Shown piece by piece: positions 8,459-18,284 of a stretch of DNA of 64,000 nucleotides. This DNA is from an uncultured Gammaproteobacteria bacterium (GTDB lineage: Bacteria; Pseudomonadota; Gammaproteobacteria; Pseudomonadales; Pseudohongiellaceae): positions 47,074-111,073 of the forward strand of contig CAINTJ010000030.1 in the NCBI GenBank assembly GCA_903853385.1, written 5' to 3'. Below the pieces are notes generated by a model that had not been told where the DNA came from, did no database searches, and worked only from the letters and a program-made list of their open reading frames with translations. Within the stretch, counting starts at the first letter, position 1, and every line of letters begins with the position of its first letter. The translations under genes were made by a program, and so were the position numbers.

Positions 8459-9625
8459 TTATTTGCTCAAGCCTGTGTATTTACGGTATTCGGTCCACAG
8501 TTTTTCGCGCAGGTCCGCATCGGGCTCATGGGTGGCAGCTTCCCGCAGCTGACGAGCCACCACGTCATCATCGTTGCCGCTGGGGATGTCGGCGGGGGCC
8601 GGGTAAGCCGCCTGGGCCTGGCCGGTATATTCACCGGTGTGGGCGATGGCCGGCGCATTGGGTAGCGTGCCATTGCCACCGGTGCCATTGGCAGTGCCAC
8701 CACCGCCACCGCCACCGCCAATGCCTGAGGTTTTCGCAGAGGCCAATACCGGGGAATTCTGGCCATTGCCGCCGGCCCCGCTGCCTTCGCCTTGTTCCCC
8801 CTTGCCGCCCCCAGCCGCCCCCATCACTTTACTGCCCGCGCTGTTGGCGGCACCGTCTGCACCCTGACGTGAAGAGATGATCATGCCATCAAAAGTGCCG
8901 TAACTTTTTTCCAGGCGCGCATCAAGGGCGGCGCGGCGTTCGGCCGCAGTCAACACTGCTGCGCCTGCACCCCCGAGTCCGGCGAAGGGATCGCCAGCTT
9001 GCTCACCGTTGCCTCCTGCTTGGGTGCCGGCCGTGCCGCCACCCGCAGTGGCAGTTGCACCACCTGCTGCGCCCTGCGAGCCAGACTTGCCGCCGGCCGC
9101 TGCTGGTTGAGTTTCCGCAGCGCCTTTGGGCCCACCGGCACCCGCCTGTTGAGCCCCGGTCGCGCCTTTGGGTCCACCGGCGGTAGTGGCCGACGCAGTA
9201 CCCGCTGCGCCCTTCTGACCTGTAGCCCCGATGGTGGACTGGGTAGCCGGTGTGCCTGCTTGTCCACCCGCAGCCTCGACGCCTTGGGCACTTGCTGCGG
9301 CTTGCGCTCCCCCGGCGGCGGCATTGGCGGCAGCGCCTGCATTGCTGGAGCTTTCACTCGCACCCGAACTGGCGCTTACGCTGACGGGCGCTTGCGAACT
9401 TTCCGGGATCGCAGCGCTTTGGCTGGCAGAACTGCTGGAAGCTTTGGCTGACGAGGCCGGTGGTGGCACCGACGCCGACGACGGCGAAGTAGTCGGCATG
9501 GCCGGCGGCGAGCTGCTGGTGTCCTGTTTCTTCGGATCATCACAACTGCTTACCAGCACGGCCAGCAAGAGCCCCAGCGCCAAGCGGCACCCTCGTGAAT
9601 GAGTGGTGAATGAAGGAAGGGGCAT
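8459..9625 (-). CDS. Gly/Ala/Ser-rich, partly collagen-like lipoprotein
   Basis: The product has 388 residues. A signal peptide ends in the lipobox VSSC, with Cys at residue 28. Most of the mature protein is low complexity: Ser/Ala/Pro-rich (30-100), then Gly/Ala-rich with recurring GGPKGA, GAAG and GQKGAAG units and a run of eight or nine glycines. A short ordered island sits in the middle (TAAERRAALDARLEKSYGTF DGMII), and the C-terminal 45 residues look folded (DDDVVARQLREAATHEPDAD ... LWTEYRKYTGLSK). The repeats are too irregular for a real collagen triple helix. The likely role is a flexible surface or periplasmic tether with a small functional C-terminal tail. The next gene follows closely. 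No enzyme motif is visible. Confidence 0.75.
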   Translation of the reverse strand: MPLPSFTTHSRGCRLALGLLLAVLVSSCDDPKKQDTSSSPPAMPTTSPSSASVPPPASSAKASSSSASQSAAIPESSQAPVSVSASSGASESSSNAGAAANAAAGGAQAAASAQGVEAAGGQAGTPATQSTIGATGQKGAAGTASATTAGGPKGATGAQQAGAGGPKGAAETQPAAAGGKSGSQGAAGGATATAGGGTAGTQAGGNGEQAGDPFAGLGGAGAAVLTAAERRAALDARLEKSYGTFDGMIISSRQGADGAANSAGSKVMGAAGGGKGEQGEGSGAGGNGQNSPVLASAKTSGIGGGGGGGGTANGTGGNGTLPNAPAIAHTGEYTGQAQAAYPAPADIPSGNDDDVVARQLREAATHEPDADLREKLWTEYRKYTGLSK

Positions 9626-9638
9626 GGCAGTCTCCAGA

Positions 9639-9666
9639 TGGCGGTACAGACTTTGGCGATACAGAC
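9639..9666. repeat. Two direct copies of a 13-base unit, 15-base period
   Basis: TGGCGGTACAGAC (9639-9651) and TGGCGATACAGAC (9654-9666) differ at one base. They lie just upstream of the Gly-rich lipoprotein gene (start 9625, minus strand), in the 249-base gap shared with mutM. They could be a tandem operator for the lipoprotein operon. The rest of the gap shows only short GC-rich inverted stretches. Confidence 0.3.
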
Positions 9667-9874
9667 AGATAAGTGTAAAGTCTGATTCAGAAAAACTGAC
9701 CTGGCGGCTATGCTCTGACTTAAGCGCGATCAGGTCAACACCCCCGCAGAGCCGGGGACAAGCAGTAAGCCAGCCGCCAACTTAGGTGGCCGGCCCTTAA
9801 CCCGGACTTAACCGGACACCACCGGGTATTTAGGGTAAAAGTGCGCGCAGGACTTATAGCAGTGGGGAGGTCCA

Positions 9875-10690
9875 ATGCCTGAATTACCTGAAGTAGAAAC
9901 CACCCGCAGGGGCATTCTGCCTTACCTGTTGAACCGCAAAATCATGAAGGTGGTGGTACGCGAGCCACGCCTGCGCTGGGAAGTGCCGGCCAGTCTGGCC
10001 AGCGAGCTTGCCGGCCAGACCGTGTCGGGAATTGAGCGGCGCGGCAAATACCTGTTATTGCGCACGCGCAAAGGCACTGCCCTCATTCATCTGGGCATGT
10101 CGGGCAGCTTGCGACTGGCGGTGGTGGGTGAGCCGCTCAAGAAACACGATCATGTGGATCTGGTGCTGGCCAGTGGTCGCTGTCTGCGTTTTCACGATCC
10201 GCGTCGTTTCGGCTGTATTTTGTGGATCACGGGCGATCCCTACCAACATGCTTTGCTGGCTGAGCTGGGGCCGGAGCCCTTGAGCCACGATTTTTCCGCT
10301 GACTATCTGTTGGGAAAATGCGCAGGGCGCACCACCCCGATCAAGACTTTCATCATGGACAGCCACATAGTAGTTGGCGTGGGCAACATCTACGCCAACG
10401 AAGCGTTGTTTGCCGCCGGCATTGATCCGCTGTGCAAGGCCGGCAGCATGACCATCGAACGCTGTGAATCGCTGGTCCGTGAAATCAAAACCGTGCTGGA
10501 TCGAGCCATCAAAGTTGGCGGCACGACCTTGCGTGATTTTGTGGGGGGCGACGGCAAGCCGGGTTATTTCAGCCAAACGCTGCAGGTGTATGGTCGTGAA
10601 GGCCAGCCCTGCGTGAATTGTGCGACACCCTTGAAGGATTCAAGACTGGGCGGCAGAGCAACGGTCTACTGCCCACGTTGCCAAAGTTGA
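9875..10690 (+). CDS. mutM: Formamidopyrimidine-DNA glycosylase (Fpg/MutM)
   Basis: The product has 271 residues, the usual length. It removes oxidised purines such as 8-oxoguanine from DNA and nicks the abasic site. The N-terminus is the family hallmark [14 protein letters not shown], in which Pro2 is the catalytic nucleophile and Glu3 the acid. [10 protein letters not shown] and [17 protein letters not shown] are further core motifs. The C-terminal zinc finger has C246, C249, C266 and C269 ([10 protein letters not shown] ... YCPRCQ). A strong GGGAGG ribosome site precedes the ATG. It faces the ferredoxin and coaD genes, an arrangement familiar from Pseudomonas-like genomes. Confidence 0.97.
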   Translation: MPELPEVETTRRGILPYLLNRKIMKVVVREPRLRWEVPASLASELAGQTVSGIERRGKYLLLRTRKGTALIHLGMSGSLRLAVVGEPLKKHDHVDLVLASGRCLRFHDPRRFGCILWITGDPYQHALLAELGPEPLSHDFSADYLLGKCAGRTTPIKTFIMDSHIVVGVGNIYANEALFAAGIDPLCKAGSMTIERCESLVREIKTVLDRAIKVGGTTLRDFVGGDGKPGYFSQTLQVYGREGQPCVNCATPLKDSRLGGRATVYCPRCQS

Positions 10691-10720
10691 ACAAGGGAAA
10701 ACCCGCTGGAGCCGGGTGGA

Positions 10721-11507
<787 letters not shown>

Positions 11508-11564
11508 TCAGCACTGCCGGTGACAGGTAGAATGAAGCCCCTACCCACACTGCAGGTAACCGCC

Positions 11565-11954
11565 ATGCGCCAGGCCACACTGTCCCGAAACCTCGCCAAA
11601 CCCGCCTTTAAATACAGCCATGTGGTGAAAGTGGGCCCGCACTACTATTTCAGTGGCCTGTTGGCGCAGGATCGCCAGACCGGTGCGATGGTAGGTGAGA
11701 CCGTAGGAGCACAAGCCGTCACGATTCTGGCCAACGCCCAGGTGCTGATGCAGGAATACGGACTCGGTTTCGAACATCTCGCCATTGCCCGCATCTTTAC
11801 CACCGAGATGGACAAATTCAGTGAGATCAACGCGGCCTGGGAGCAGGTGTTCAACAACATCCCGCAGGCACCGCCGGCGCGCACCTCGATCGGGGTGGCG
11901 GCTCTGCCGCTGCAAGGGCGGGTGGAAATCGAGTTTACGTTCTACAAGGAGTGA
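11565..11954 (+). CDS. RidA/YjgF family protein
   Basis: From the ATG at 11565 the product has 129 residues, the typical RidA length; an ATG at 11532 would add 11 residues but has a poorly spaced ribosome site. Family features are HYYFSGLLAQD near the start, the central EYGLGFEHLAIARIFTTEMD and the end RTSIGVAALPLQGRVEIEFT. In RidA enzymes the arginine of the PARTSIGV stretch binds the imine/enamine substrate released by PLP enzymes, and it is present here. The ends of this gene and the opposing hydroxylase gene overlap by 13 bases. Confidence 0.9.
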   Translation: MRQATLSRNLAKPAFKYSHVVKVGPHYYFSGLLAQDRQTGAMVGETVGAQAVTILANAQVLMQEYGLGFEHLAIARIFTTEMDKFSEINAAWEQVFNNIPQAPPARTSIGVAALPLQGRVEIEFTFYKE

Positions 11955-12700
11955 GGTGCCGGCCTGAGCGTTCCCATCATCCGGTCCCAGAATGTGAAGT
12001 AGAAGCTGTAGTTGCCATGGCCGTAACGATGATGATGCGCATGCAGTGAGGAGGTATTGAACCAGCGCCCCAGCCAATGGTGGCGCGCCGATGGGGGCAG
12101 GAAATCCCGGCCGCAATGACCATAGACGTTGTAGGCAATGGCGATGGTTTGGAAAATCATAAAAGCCAGCAGATGCACAGGAATAATAAAGACGATGATT
12201 ACCACACTGATGCCCTCGGCGAACGCTTCCAGCCAGCCGAAGCTGTAGGCAGTGAAGGAGGTGGGAAACAGGGACTCGTGATGCGGGCGATGGCAAAGTT
12301 CAAACAGCAAGCGGCTGTGCATGGCCCGGTGCAACCAATAGAAGAAAGTGTCATGCAGCAGGATCATCACCGGAATGCTCACCCAAAACCACCACAGCGG
12401 ATGGTCACTGATCTGGTAGTAAAGCCGGCTCGATCCAATAAGCCCGTAGCCAAACAGCACGGCAACGATCAGCGTGAACGCAGTCAGCGTGAGCAGCGCT
12501 TGCTTCAACTCGCGGCGGATATTCAGTGGCAGGCTGAAGTTGGCCGGGCGCTCCAGACTGTTGTAGCCGATGCGGGGATGGCGGGACGGGTCCACGCTGA
12601 AAAATGCAATAGCAGCAAACACCAGGTAGCGCAGGCCGTATGAAACGAAGACCAGTATCGCGGGTTGCACAAAGCCGTGTTGGGGCAGCAGGGTCATCAT
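11942..12700 (-). CDS. Fatty acid hydroxylase / sterol desaturase family membrane enzyme
   Basis: The product has about 252 residues from the ATG at 12700 (the next codon is also ATG); the frame is open to 12775, where it would overlap the neighbouring gene. Four or five membrane segments are visible. The di-iron histidine clusters are complete: HDTFFYWLHRAMH, HRPHH and SLHAHHHRYGH, with a further NVYGHCGRDF. Such enzymes hydroxylate or desaturate lipids with oxygen at the inner membrane. The substrate cannot be read from sequence. It lies downstream of a small membrane protein gene on the same strand. Confidence 0.88.
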   Translation of the reverse strand: MMTLLPQHGFVQPAILVFVSYGLRYLVFAAIAFFSVDPSRHPRIGYNSLERPANFSLPLNIRRELKQALLTLTAFTLIVAVLFGYGLIGSSRLYYQISDHPLWWFWVSIPVMILLHDTFFYWLHRAMHSRLLFELCHRPHHESLFPTSFTAYSFGWLEAFAEGISVVIIVFIIPVHLLAFMIFQTIAIAYNVYGHCGRDFLPPSARHHWLGRWFNTSSLHAHHHRYGHGNYSFYFTFWDRMMGTLRPAPHSL

Positions 12701-12740
12701 GTGACTGGTCGCGTTGACAAGTGGTCGGGACTGGTTGGAA

Positions 12741-13241
12741 TTATCCCGGCAGGTGCGGCGCAAAAAAATAAGCATACAGCCAGAGCAGGGAGAAACCCAG
12801 CGGCAACACCAGCGGCGTGATGCGTACCAGCGCGTGGATGCGTCCGCCGATCACCCGTCCGGCGGCGCTGGTGCGATGTTCGACCATGGTGTGCTGGTAG
12901 GAGTCCAGCGCGAGCATTTCGGTCGGCGACAGCGTCATTTCCGTTTTCAGCCGCGCTACCAGTGCTGCCTGTTCGCGCAGATAGGCATCCTGCGCCCAGG
13001 TTGCTGCATAGGTCGATGCCAGAATCACGGCCGACAGCGCGATGGCAGCCAGCGGCAGCGTGTCATGGAAGAATTGCGGCCATACGAAGTTGGCATTCCA
13101 GGACTGGGCATAAGCCGTGAGCAGAAACGCCTGCGACGTCACATACCAGGTGACCCGGCCGGCTATCAGCGTGTGCTCGGCCTGGATATCTTCACGCAGC
13201 CCCTTCAGCCGGTCGGCAATCGTGAGCGAATGCATGTCCAT
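12741..13241 (-). CDS. Small membrane protein, unknown function
   Basis: The product has about 166 residues from the ATG at 13241, which has AAGAGG about 10 bases upstream; the longer frame to 13388 overlaps hrpB and lacks such a site. The N-terminus is a charged helix (ADRLKGLREDIQAEHTLIAG). Two hydrophobic segments (WYVTSQAFLLTAYAQS and LPLAAIALSAVILASTYAAT) follow, then a charged coil and a last membrane helix (PLVLPLGFSLLWLYAYFF). This resembles small RipA/DUF-type inner-membrane proteins, but no named family is certain. It stands between hrpB and the hydroxylase gene, all on the minus strand. Confidence 0.7.
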   Translation of the reverse strand: MDMHSLTIADRLKGLREDIQAEHTLIAGRVTWYVTSQAFLLTAYAQSWNANFVWPQFFHDTLPLAAIALSAVILASTYAATWAQDAYLREQAALVARLKTEMTLSPTEMLALDSYQHTMVEHRTSAAGRVIGGRIHALVRITPLVLPLGFSLLWLYAYFFAPHLPG

Positions 13242-13335
13242 CAGTTTGAGCCTCTTGAGTATGAATGGGGAGCCCGCCGGCTTGGCAATGCTGAACCGGA
13301 TAATAACTGAGCAGCGCGAAATAAAAAGTCCGGGT

Positions 13336-15858
13336 TCATGTCCCTCTTGGCTTGGCTCTGTGGGTTGCTTGCGCGCTCCTCGGATCATCCGGCCACGGAT
13401 GGCGCGGGTAGCGTCCTTTCATTTCCTTTTTGACTTCAGGGTAAGTGCGTTGCCAGAAGCTGTGCAGGTCTTGTGTGATCTGCAGCGGTTTGCCGCCGGG
13501 TGACAACAAATGCAGTGTCAGCGCGATCTTGTTGTTGGCGATGCGCGGGGTGGTGGCGAGGCCGAACAGCTCCTGCAGTTTTACCGCCAGCACTGGCGGG
13601 GCGCCAGCCTCGTAATGAATGCTGCGTTCCAGCCCGGATGGCACGGTGATGCGTTGCGGCGCATGGGTGTCGATCAATGTTCGCCTATGCCAGTCGCAGC
13701 CGGCTTTGAGGGCTTCGCCGAGTTCTTCGGTGCTTAATGCATCCAGGCGGGTTTTGCCAACAAACGCCGGCTTCAGCCACTGCTCACGCGTGGCCAGCAA
13801 GGTGGTGTCATCCACTGCCGGCAAATCCAGCTCGGGCAGCCATTGCTGCAAACATTGCACGCGCTGCCGCCATTGCTGCAGCGCTTCACTCCACGGCAGG
13901 CAGGCCAGCCCATAATTGGCGACAGCATCGCACAAGGCTTGTGCGGCCAGGGCCGGATCAGGCCGGCCAGCCGGTTTTGAACTCAGCACAATCTGGTCAA
14001 AGCGGATTTCACGCCGGGCAATCAGCGAGCGGCTGGCGTCATCCCAGCGCACCAGGTCGGCTTCGACAAAGCGCTGCGGAAAATCTTCGCGCAGGCGGGT
14101 TTCGTCCACCGGTGCTGCCCGTAGAATCAGGCTGTCTTTGCTGTCGAAGCGCAGTTCGCTGGCCACCAGCCAGGGCTCACCCAGCAGCGCACTGTCATCA
14201 TTCAGCCTGGCCATGCGGCCGTTGCTGAGCTGGTAACGGTTACGCGCGCTGGCATGCTGGCGTGCGATACGGTCGGGATAGGCATGCACCAGCACATCGC
14301 CCAGCGCGCGGGCAGAAAAATCCGCAGGAGGTTTGGCATCCACGCGCACACGCCGGCGCCACTGCGTGGCGGTTTGTTCAATGGCGGCCACGGCGCCGCG
14401 CGCAACACCGGGACTGGCGGGATCGCGCGTGCGATGGTGGCGCTGGTCATTGAGTGCCTGCCAGCGACGCTGCCAGTCGTCACCGCGATAGCCAATCAGG
14501 GGGTCACGCGCATCCACCAGTGCGGCCAGGTCGCAGGCGATCGCAGTTTCGACCGGCGAGTGCGTGCACAGCAACATGGCAGCCAGCCGCGGATGCGTAC
14601 CCAGCGTCAACATTTTCTGGCCGAGTGCGGTCAGATGTTTGCTGTCATCGAGCGCCCCCAGCGTTTGCAGCAAATCCTGCGCGGCGGCAAATGTGCCGGC
14701 GGGTGGGGCATCCACAAAGCGCAGCGCACTGCTGCCCCACGCGGCCAGTTCCAGTGCGAGGCCGGCCAGATCGACATTGGAGATCTCGGCAGTGCGGGCC
14801 AGTTCCAGCCGCTGCGACTTCGGCCACAGCCGGTAACTCCAGCCGGCCGCGACGCGGCCGGCGCGGCCGCTGCGCTGATCGGCGGAGGCTTGCGAAATTG
14901 ACGTGGTTTCCAGCCGCGAAAAGCCGGAGTTGGCATCAAAGCGCGGCTCGCGTGCGAGACCGGAGTCCACCACCACGCGCACGCCTGGCAAGGTGACGGA
15001 GGATTCGGCCAGATTAGTGGCAAGTATCAAACGGCGCTTGCCGTCGGGATCAGGCGCCAGCGCAGCGCTCTGCTGTTCAATCGGCATGTCGCCATAGAGC
15101 GGAATAATGCGGCACTGCGTGAACGGTTCACGCTCCAGCTGGCGTGCCACCTCGTTGATTTCGCGCTGGCCGGGTAGAAACACCAGCATATCGCCCTCAT
15201 GCTTGTGCAGTGCGTCTTCCAGCGCGCGCCGCACATGCAGTGCCAGCATTTCCTCCCGCTGCGCCGGGAAGTAGTCGATCTGCACCGGATAGCTGCGGCC
15301 GGCACTGGTAATGCGCTGCGCATCCAGAAACGCTGTGAGCCGCTCGCCGTCCAGCGTGGCCGACATCACCACCAGCCGCAGGTCGTCGCGCAAACTGCCC
15401 TGCACATCCAGCGCCAGCGCCAGCCCGAGATCGCCGGCCAGATGCCGCTCATGGAATTCATCGAACAGGATCGCGCCCACGCCTTCCAGCAGCGGGTCGT
15501 CCTGGATCATGCGCGTCAGGATGCCTTCGGTCACCACTTCCACGCGTGTGCGTGCCGACACCTTGTTGTCGAAGCGGATGCGATAGCCCACGCTGTCGCC
15601 CACCTGTTCACCCAGCTGCTGCGCCATAAACATCGCCGCCGCGCGCGCGGCCACGCGGCGCGGTTCCAGCATCAGGATCTTTTTGCCGGCGCACCACGGC
15701 TCATTGAGCAAGGCCAGCGGCACCTGCGTGGTTTTACCGGCGCCGGGCGGCGCTTCCAGCACCAGACGGGTGTGCGTAGCCAATGCCTGCCTGATGGCCG
15801 GTAGCACTACATGGATGGGGAAATCATTGTTGTTCACGTAATTATTGATCCGTGGCAA
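13336..15858 (-). CDS. hrpB: ATP-dependent DEAH-type RNA helicase HrpB
   Basis: The product has 840 residues, full length for HrpB. The start is a TTG at 15858; a GTG nine codons in is an alternative. Helicase motifs in order are PPGAGKTT with K42 (Walker A), DEFHER (the variant DExH box of this subfamily), SATLD, and QRSGRAGR. The HA2 and HrpB C-terminal domains follow (LPWSEALQQWRQRVQCL and the LLSPGGKPLQITQDL region). Its role in proteobacteria is poorly known; related helicases act in RNA processing. The 3' end overlaps the upstream frame of the small membrane protein. Confidence 0.95.
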   Translation of the reverse strand: MPRINNYVNNNDFPIHVVLPAIRQALATHTRLVLEAPPGAGKTTQVPLALLNEPWCAGKKILMLEPRRVAARAAAMFMAQQLGEQVGDSVGYRIRFDNKVSARTRVEVVTEGILTRMIQDDPLLEGVGAILFDEFHERHLAGDLGLALALDVQGSLRDDLRLVVMSATLDGERLTAFLDAQRITSAGRSYPVQIDYFPAQREEMLALHVRRALEDALHKHEGDMLVFLPGQREINEVARQLEREPFTQCRIIPLYGDMPIEQQSAALAPDPDGKRRLILATNLAESSVTLPGVRVVVDSGLAREPRFDANSGFSRLETTSISQASADQRSGRAGRVAAGWSYRLWPKSQRLELARTAEISNVDLAGLALELAAWGSSALRFVDAPPAGTFAAAQDLLQTLGALDDSKHLTALGQKMLTLGTHPRLAAMLLCTHSPVETAIACDLAALVDARDPLIGYRGDDWQRRWQALNDQRHHRTRDPASPGVARGAVAAIEQTATQWRRRVRVDAKPPADFSARALGDVLVHAYPDRIARQHASARNRYQLSNGRMARLNDDSALLGEPWLVASELRFDSKDSLILRAAPVDETRLREDFPQRFVEADLVRWDDASRSLIARREIRFDQIVLSSKPAGRPDPALAAQALCDAVANYGLACLPWSEALQQWRQRVQCLQQWLPELDLPAVDDTTLLATREQWLKPAFVGKTRLDALSTEELGEALKAGCDWHRRTLIDTHAPQRITVPSGLERSIHYEAGAPPVLAVKLQELFGLATTPRIANNKIALTLHLLSPGGKPLQITQDLHSFWQRTYPEVKKEMKGRYPRHPWPDDPRSAQATHRAKPRGT

Positions 15859-15929
15859 TTGCCGTATGTCCGCATTACTACAAGATGGCGCTAAGATAGT
15901 CTGTGCCTGCCAAAGAACACGAGCTTGCT

Positions 15930-16364
15930 ATGTCCACCACCACTCTCACCTGCGCTTTCTGCACTACCACCAACCGCGTGCCCACCGACCGCCTGGGCGA
16001 CCAACCCAAATGCGGCAAGTGCAAGCAGCAGATTTTGCAGGGTCAGCCGCTGGAACTGTCGTCTTTCAACGTGACGGCGGTCATTACCAACAATTCTGTG
16101 CCGGTGCTGGTCGATTGCTGGGCGCCCTGGTGCGGACCCTGCAAAAATTTTGCGCCAGTGTTTGCGGCAGCCGCGCAGCAGCTGGAGCCACGGCTGCGCT
16201 TTGCCAAGCTCAACACGGAAGCAGAACCCAAGCTCGGCGGACTGTGGAACATTCAATCAATCCCCACGCTGATACTGTTTCGTGAGGGGCACGAAGTGGC
16301 GCGCATGTCAGGCGCGTTGCCACTGAATCAATTGAAACAGTGGCTGTTGCAGCAAGGCGTGTGA
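15930..16364 (+). CDS. trxC: Thioredoxin 2
   Basis: The product has 144 residues from the ATG at 15930. The N-terminal zinc finger has C8, C11, C28 and C31 (CAFC ... CGKC), the feature that separates TrxC from thioredoxin 1. The redox site WCGPC is at residues 67-71, and the cis-proline loop IQSIPTLILF follows. It reduces disulfides in the cytoplasm and in E. coli is induced by oxidative stress. It is divergent from hrpB with a short gap and converges on an old yellow enzyme gene. Confidence 0.96.
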   Translation: MSTTTLTCAFCTTTNRVPTDRLGDQPKCGKCKQQILQGQPLELSSFNVTAVITNNSVPVLVDCWAPWCGPCKNFAPVFAAAAQQLEPRLRFAKLNTEAEPKLGGLWNIQSIPTLILFREGHEVARMSGALPLNQLKQWLLQQGV

Positions 16365-16365
16365 A

Positions 16366-17421
16366 TCAGGGCAGTGCCGGATAGTCGGTGTAACCAATCT
16401 CGCCGGCGGCATACAGTGTTGGAAAGTTGACCTCATTGAGCCCGGCGCCCACTGCAAAACGCTGCGGCAAATCCGGATTGGCGATGAAGAGTTTGCCATA
16501 GGCCACGGCATCGGCATCGCCTGCGGCCAGCACCGCATTGCCACTGGCCAGATCAAAACCTTCATTGGCCACATAGACGCCGCTGAACAGTTTTCGCAGC
16601 TGGGGGCCAATGCTGTCCGCGGCCTGTTTTTCACGTACCGCTATGAAGGCCAGCTTGCGCTTGCTCAATTCGCGGACGACATGGCTGAAGGTGCCAAGCC
16701 GGTCGGAATCGCCCAGATCGCCGGCATCGCCGCGCGGCGCCAGATGCATGCCCACACGCTCGGCACCCCACACACTGATGACAGCATCGGTTACTTCCAG
16801 CATCAGGCGTGCCCGATTGGCGATGCTGCCGCCGTAATCATCGGTGCGCTGATTGGCTTTGTCCTGCAGGAACTGGTCGAGCAGATAGCCGTTGGCGCCG
16901 TGGATTTCCACGCCGTCAAAGCCGGCGGCTTTGGCATTGGCAGCGCCGAGCCGGAACGACTCAACGATGCCGGGCAGTTCCTCACGCGTCAGTGCGCGTG
17001 GCACTTCATAGGGAGTTTCCGGGCGCAGCAGGCTGACCAGACCGGCGGGTGCGATGGCGCTGGGTGCGACCGGCAGTGCACCATTCAGAAAAGATGAATG
17101 CGAGATGCGGCCCACATGCCATAGCTGCATAAAAATGCGGCCACCGGCGTCGTGCACCGCGCGGGTAACCAGTTTCCAGCCTTCTATCTGTTCAGCCGAC
17201 CAGATGCCGGGCGTGTCGGTATAGCCAATGCCCTGGGCTGACACCACGGTGGCTTCGGTCAGGATGAGGCCGGCGCTGGCGCGCTGGCGGTAATGCTCCG
17301 CCATCAACGCATTGGGCACGCGGGTCGGGCCGGAACGGGCACGGGTGAGCGGGGCCATGAAAATACGGTTGGGCAGCTCGAGGTCGCCCAGTTTGAGTGG
17401 TGAGAACAGGGTAGTAGTCAT
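16366..17421 (-). CDS. Old yellow enzyme family alkene reductase (NemA-like)
   Basis: The product has 351 residues from the ATG at 17421 (MTTTLFSPLKLGDLELPNRI); the open frame continues 13 codons upstream without support. It is an FMN-binding beta-barrel oxidoreductase that reduces activated C=C bonds and nitro compounds with NAD(P)H. Typical marks are APLTRARS, QLWHVGRISH, FRLGAANAKAAGFDGVEIHG with the catalytic-site HGANGYLLDQFLQD, and the final YGKLFIANPDLPQRF. It is adjacent to a GST gene on the same strand, which suits a detoxification pair. Confidence 0.93.
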   Translation of the reverse strand: MTTTLFSPLKLGDLELPNRIFMAPLTRARSGPTRVPNALMAEHYRQRASAGLILTEATVVSAQGIGYTDTPGIWSAEQIEGWKLVTRAVHDAGGRIFMQLWHVGRISHSSFLNGALPVAPSAIAPAGLVSLLRPETPYEVPRALTREELPGIVESFRLGAANAKAAGFDGVEIHGANGYLLDQFLQDKANQRTDDYGGSIANRARLMLEVTDAVISVWGAERVGMHLAPRGDAGDLGDSDRLGTFSHVVRELSKRKLAFIAVREKQAADSIGPQLRKLFSGVYVANEGFDLASGNAVLAAGDADAVAYGKLFIANPDLPQRFAVGAGLNEVNFPTLYAAGEIGYTDYPALP

Positions 17422-17496
17422 GCGGTGTTCCTGGGAGTAAGCGGGAAGAATGGATGGCACTTATCTGGTGGCAGGGTGCGACCTTTGCAAGGGAAC

Positions 17497-18189
17497 TCAG
17501 CTGATCCTGCCCACATCCTTGCCACGCTGGTAGGCCGGCCGCGCCGTAACCCGTTGGCGCCAGCCGCTCACATTCGGCAGTGCCGCCAGCTCCAGCGCTG
17601 CACCGGCCCCGTAATAATGCTCCAGTCCTTCCACCCACGGCACCGTGGCCATGTCGACAATGCTGTAGTCGCCGATCAGGTAGTCGCGCTGCTGCAGCCG
17701 TTGTTCCAGCACTGCCAGCAGACGCTTGCTTTCATTGAGGTAGCGCGTGACGGCATAGGTGTCGCCGGTCTTGTCTTTGGCGAATTTGAAGAAGTGTCCG
17801 AGCTGCCCGAACATCGGCCCGATATGCGCGGCCTGGAAGTTCATCCACTGCATGCCTTCGAGGCGGGCGCGGTAGGTGCGCGGAAAGAAGCGGCCGGTTT
17901 TGTCAGCCAGATATTGCAGGATCACATTGCTTTCCATCAGATAGACCAGCTCATCTTCGGGGCCGTGCGGATCCATGAGGGAGGGAATCTTGCCGTTGGG
18001 ATTCAGCTGCCGCACGTAGTCGGCATCAAACTGGTCGCCCTGGGTGATGTTGACGGTATGCGGCTCGTACGGCAGGTCCATTTCTTCCAGGCAGATGCTG
18101 ACTTTCTGGCCATTCTGGGTATTCATCGTATAGAGCTGGATCAGGTCAGGATCCTGCGCGGGCCAGCGAGGCGGAAACCAGGGGGACAT
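17497..18189 (-). CDS. Glutathione S-transferase family protein (YfcG/YghU-like)
   Basis: The product has 230 residues with AGGAG seven bases before the ATG. The thioredoxin-fold N-terminus (IQLYTMNTQNGQKVSICLEE, NPNGKIPSLMD and ESNVILQYLADK) fits the Nu-class, in which TxN-G replaces a catalytic cysteine or tyrosine and the enzyme acts as a disulfide-bond reductase with two glutathiones. The helical C-terminal domain (DYSIVDMATVPWVEGLEHYY) carries the usual N-capping-box motif. It is transcribed toward the old yellow enzyme gene 75 bases away. Confidence 0.9.
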   Translation of the reverse strand: MSPWFPPRWPAQDPDLIQLYTMNTQNGQKVSICLEEMDLPYEPHTVNITQGDQFDADYVRQLNPNGKIPSLMDPHGPEDELVYLMESNVILQYLADKTGRFFPRTYRARLEGMQWMNFQAAHIGPMFGQLGHFFKFAKDKTGDTYAVTRYLNESKRLLAVLEQRLQQRDYLIGDYSIVDMATVPWVEGLEHYYGAGAALELAALPNVSGWRQRVTARPAYQRGKDVGRIS

Positions 18190-18284
18190 AACGCTGCTCC
18201 TGAAGTATTCGTGTAAAAGACACTCAGGATTGTAAGGGGCTTGGCGCTAGAATGCGCCCTTTGAAATTGACTGCGATCCCTGCC

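Noticed and set aside
8999..9602. Plus-strand frames opposite the Gly-rich lipoprotein, including a Cys/Arg-rich one
   Set aside because: They are explained by the repetitive GC-rich codons of the lipoprotein; no start site or motif.
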